Source: Acidimicrobiia bacterium (lineage in GTDB: Bacteria > Actinomycetota > Acidimicrobiia > Acidimicrobiales > Ilumatobacteraceae). Taken from it: 5,736 nucleotides of DNA. A program made the position numbers and the translations under genes. The notes beneath the pieces were generated by a model. The model ran no database searches. It had not been told where the DNA came from and worked only from the letters and a program-made list of their open reading frames with translations. The stretch is from the NCBI GenBank assembly GCA_030425785.1, contig JAUHYJ010000268.1, positions 1 to 5,736 on the forward strand. The letters are read 5' to 3'. Of the stretch, positions 4,014-5,736 are shown piece after piece (the first letter of the stretch is position 1; each line of letters begins with the position of its first letter).

Positions 4014-5736
4014 TCAGATGCCGTCGGCCGCGTCCGCCGCGTCGTCGTCGCCGGTGAGCCCCTTCGGCAGGGTGGCGAAGATCGGCGGCGGTTCGCGCCA
4101 CGGGTCGGCGTCGCCGTCCATGGCGGCGGCGATCGCCGCCCACACCCGCTCGGGGGTGCACGGCATGTCGATGTGACGTACGCCGAGGTGCGACACGGCG
4201 TCGATCACGGCGTTCTGGATCGCCGGTGTCGACCCGATCGTCGACGCCTCGCCGATGCCCTTCGCGCCGAGCACGTTGCGCGGCGAGGGCGTCTCGGTCG
4301 AATGGACCTCGAAGCTCGGCATCTCGGCCGCCGACGGCAGCCCGTAGTCGGCGAAATTCGACGTGATCGGGTTGCCGTCGTCGTCGTAGCGGACCTCCTC
4401 GTACAGCGCCTGACCGATGCCCGACCCGATGCCGCCGTGCTGCTGGCCCTCGAGCAACAGCCGGTTGACGACGGTGCCCGCGTCGTCGACGGCGACGTGG
4501 CGGATCACCCGGGCGCGACCGGTCTCGGTGTCGACCTCGACGGCGGAGATGTGGGCACCGAACGGGAACGACGGGCCGTCGGCGTGGTAGATCGTGTCGG
4601 CCGCGAGGGGCTCCTCGTCGAGCTCGATCGCCTTGGCGGCCAGGTCGCCCCACGACAGCGCGTTGGCCGGCACGCCGGCCACGCCGATCGTGCCCTGGTC
4701 GACGTCGACGACGATGTCGGCCTCGTCGGCTTCGAGCAGCCGGGCGGCGAGCGAACGCGCCCGCTCGACGACGAGCTTCGTCGCCTCGCTGACCGCGGAG
4801 CCGCCGAGCTGCAGCGAGCGCGATCCTCCGGTGCCGCCACCCTGGGGGACGCGGTCGGTGTCGCCGTCGACGAGGCTGATCCGGTCGACGGGGATGCCGG
4901 TCTGGGCGCTGACGAGCATCGCGTAGGTCGTCTGGTGGCCCTGGCCGTGCGAGAGCGTGCCGCAGTACATCGTGGCCGTGCCGTTGGGGTGGATCTCGAG
5001 CTTGCCGAACTCGGGGCTGGCGCCGCCGCCGGTGATCTCGACGTAGGTGGCGACGCCGATGCCCAGTTGCAGGGTGTCGCCGTGGTCGCGACGGCGCTGC
5101 TGCTCCGCTCGCAATTCGTCGTAGCCGATCAGCTCGGCCGCGGTGTGCAGGGGCAGCCGGTAGCGCCCGCTGTCGTACTCGTTGCCGGTGAGCGTCGTGA
5201 ACGGGAAGACGTCGTCGGTGAGCAGGTTCTGCTCACGCAGCGTGATCGGGTCGATGTCGAGCTCACGGGCCGCCTGGTCGACGAGCCGCTCGAGCAGTGC
5301 CGTGGCCTCCGGCCGGCCGGCGCCGCGGTACGCACCGGTTGGCGGGGTGTTGGTCGCCGCCACCGCGACGTCGAAGTCGATGGCGGGGAAGTCGTAGGTG
5401 CCGTGCGACATGCGGCGCGTGCCACCGGGCAGCGCGGCGCCGATGCCCGGATAGGCGCCACCGTCGCCGACGAGCCGGACGCGCAGGCCCGTGAAGGTGC
5501 CGTCGCGGCGGCAGCCGAGCTCGGCGTACTGGACCTGGCTGCGGCTGTGGTCCTTGGCCTGCATGTCCTCGCTGCGGGTCGGGATCCAGCGCACGGGCCG
5601 CCCGAGTCGCTTCGCCGCCAGGACGACCACGGTGTACTCGTGCTGCATCCCCGCCTTGCCACCGAACCCGCCGCCCACCCGGGGCGTGATGAGGTGGAGG
5701 TCGGTGCGGGACAAGCCGGTCGCCCCGGCGATCGCC
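4014..5736 (-). CDS. Molybdopterin-binding large subunit of a xanthine dehydrogenase/CO dehydrogenase-family enzyme, form II (5' end missing)
   Basis: The frame is open to the right edge; 573 C-terminal residues are visible of the roughly 750-800 usual for CoxL-type subunits, so about 200 N-terminal residues, including the hammerhead domain, are missing. Visible family blocks in order are ITPRVGGGFGGKAG (5683-5640 region), the active-site loop AYRGAGR (5313-5333), SHGQGHQTT (cofactor contact), GDTDRVPQGGGTGGSRS, EGQQHGGIGSGIGQALYEE, and GAKGIGEAST, whose glutamate (codon 4248-4250) is the expected active-site base. AYRGAGR marks form II, not the AYxCSFR loop of true aerobic CO dehydrogenase, so the substrate could be an aldehyde, purine, N-heterocycle or other compound. 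Partner FAD and [2Fe-2S] subunits are not downstream; if present they must lie beyond the right edge. The TTG at 5714 is internal, not the start: in-frame AIAGATG precedes it. The enzyme acts in the cytoplasm or membrane-associated. Confidence 0.93.
   Translation of the reverse strand, partial: AIAGATGLSRTDLHLITPRVGGGFGGKAGMQHEYTVVVLAAKRLGRPVRWIPTRSEDMQAKDHSRSQVQYAELGCRRDGTFTGLRVRLVGDGGAYPGIGAALPGGTRRMSHGTYDFPAIDFDVAVAATNTPPTGAYRGAGRPEATALLERLVDQAARELDIDPITLREQNLLTDDVFPFTTLTGNEYDSGRYRLPLHTAAELIGYDELRAEQQRRRDHGDTLQLGIGVATYVEITGGGASPEFGKLEIHPNGTATMYCGTLSHGQGHQTTYAMLVSAQTGIPVDRISLVDGDTDRVPQGGGTGGSRSLQLGGSAVSEATKLVVERARSLAARLLEADEADIVVDVDQGTIGVAGVPANALSWGDLAAKAIELDEEPLAADTIYHADGPSFPFGAHISAVEVDTETGRARVIRHVAVDDAGTVVNRLLLEGQQHGGIGSGIGQALYEEVRYDDDGNPITSNFADYGLPSAAEMPSFEVHSTETPSPRNVLGAKGIGEASTIGSTPAIQNAVIDAVSHLGVRHIDMPCTPERVWAAIAAAMDGDADPWREPPPIFATLPKGLTGDDDAADAADGI
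5313..5333 (-). other. Active-site loop AYRGAGR (form II signature) in the molybdenum enzyme
   Basis: Seven codons read A-Y-R-G-A-G-R followed by PEA. In the family this loop lies over the molybdenum centre. Form I CO dehydrogenase has AYxCSFR, with a cysteine that binds copper. No cysteine is present here, so the Mo-Cu centre of CO dehydrogenase is not expected. Confidence 0.85.

Noticed and set aside
5712..5714. TTG at 5714 as the start of the molybdenum-enzyme gene
   Set aside because: The frame continues to the right edge with conserved family sequence (AIAGATGLS), and the GGGFGGK block lies just inside, so about 200 residues must precede it outside the window.
4014..5736. Aerobic CO dehydrogenase large subunit (coxL)
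   Set aside because: The active-site loop is AYRGAGR rather than AYxCSFR, lacking the copper-binding cysteine, so the coxL symbol and CO oxidation are not supported.

Overview
This 5.7 kb window is high-GC bacterial DNA with dense, GC3-biased coding and short intergenic gaps. The codon usage and gene content (an AYRGAGR-type molybdenum hydroxylase, a CaiB/BaiF CoA-transferase, a 'QWDG' cyclase-family enzyme and a stand-alone LigD-type ligase) fit an actinobacterium, perhaps of the Acidimicrobiia/Ilumatobacter kind. That placement is inference from style and content only; no marker gene is present.

Layout, left to right. Positions 1-2343 hold a minus-strand run of three tightly packed genes. 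In transcription order they are a class III (CaiB/BaiF) CoA-transferase (2343-1105), an ATP-dependent DNA ligase of the LigD ligase-domain type (1093-203), and the N-terminal 66 residues of a probable kynureninase (198 to the left edge). Gaps of 11 and 4 nt suggest one transcript. A 115-bp divergent intergenic region (2344-2458) separates this run from a plus-strand cyclase-family (kynurenine formamidase-like superfamily) gene at 2459-3469. That gene converges, with only 18 bp between, on a minus-strand DoxX-family membrane protein (3889-3488). A 124-bp gap (3890-4013) rich in GTGCAC-type palindromes separates doxX from the large molybdopterin-binding subunit of a xanthine dehydrogenase/CO dehydrogenase-family enzyme, which enters from the right edge (5736-4014, 5' end missing).

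How the genes could work together. The left operon mixes acyl-CoA chemistry, DNA end repair and tryptophan/kynurenine catabolism, so the grouping looks more like actinobacterial operon packing than one pathway. The nearby cyclase-superfamily gene could supply formamidase-type hydrolysis to a kynureninase. However, its metal-binding motif is changed (the two motif histidines are glutamines), so a different substrate is at least as likely. The molybdenum enzyme carries the form II active-site loop AYRGAGR, not the CoxL AYxCSFR loop, so CO oxidation should not be assumed.

No mobile element, tRNA, rRNA, CRISPR array or clear defence system is visible. The points most worth a second look are the palindrome cluster upstream of doxX, the ligase ending just where motif VI is expected, the Gln-substituted cyclase motif, and the unusual operon composition.
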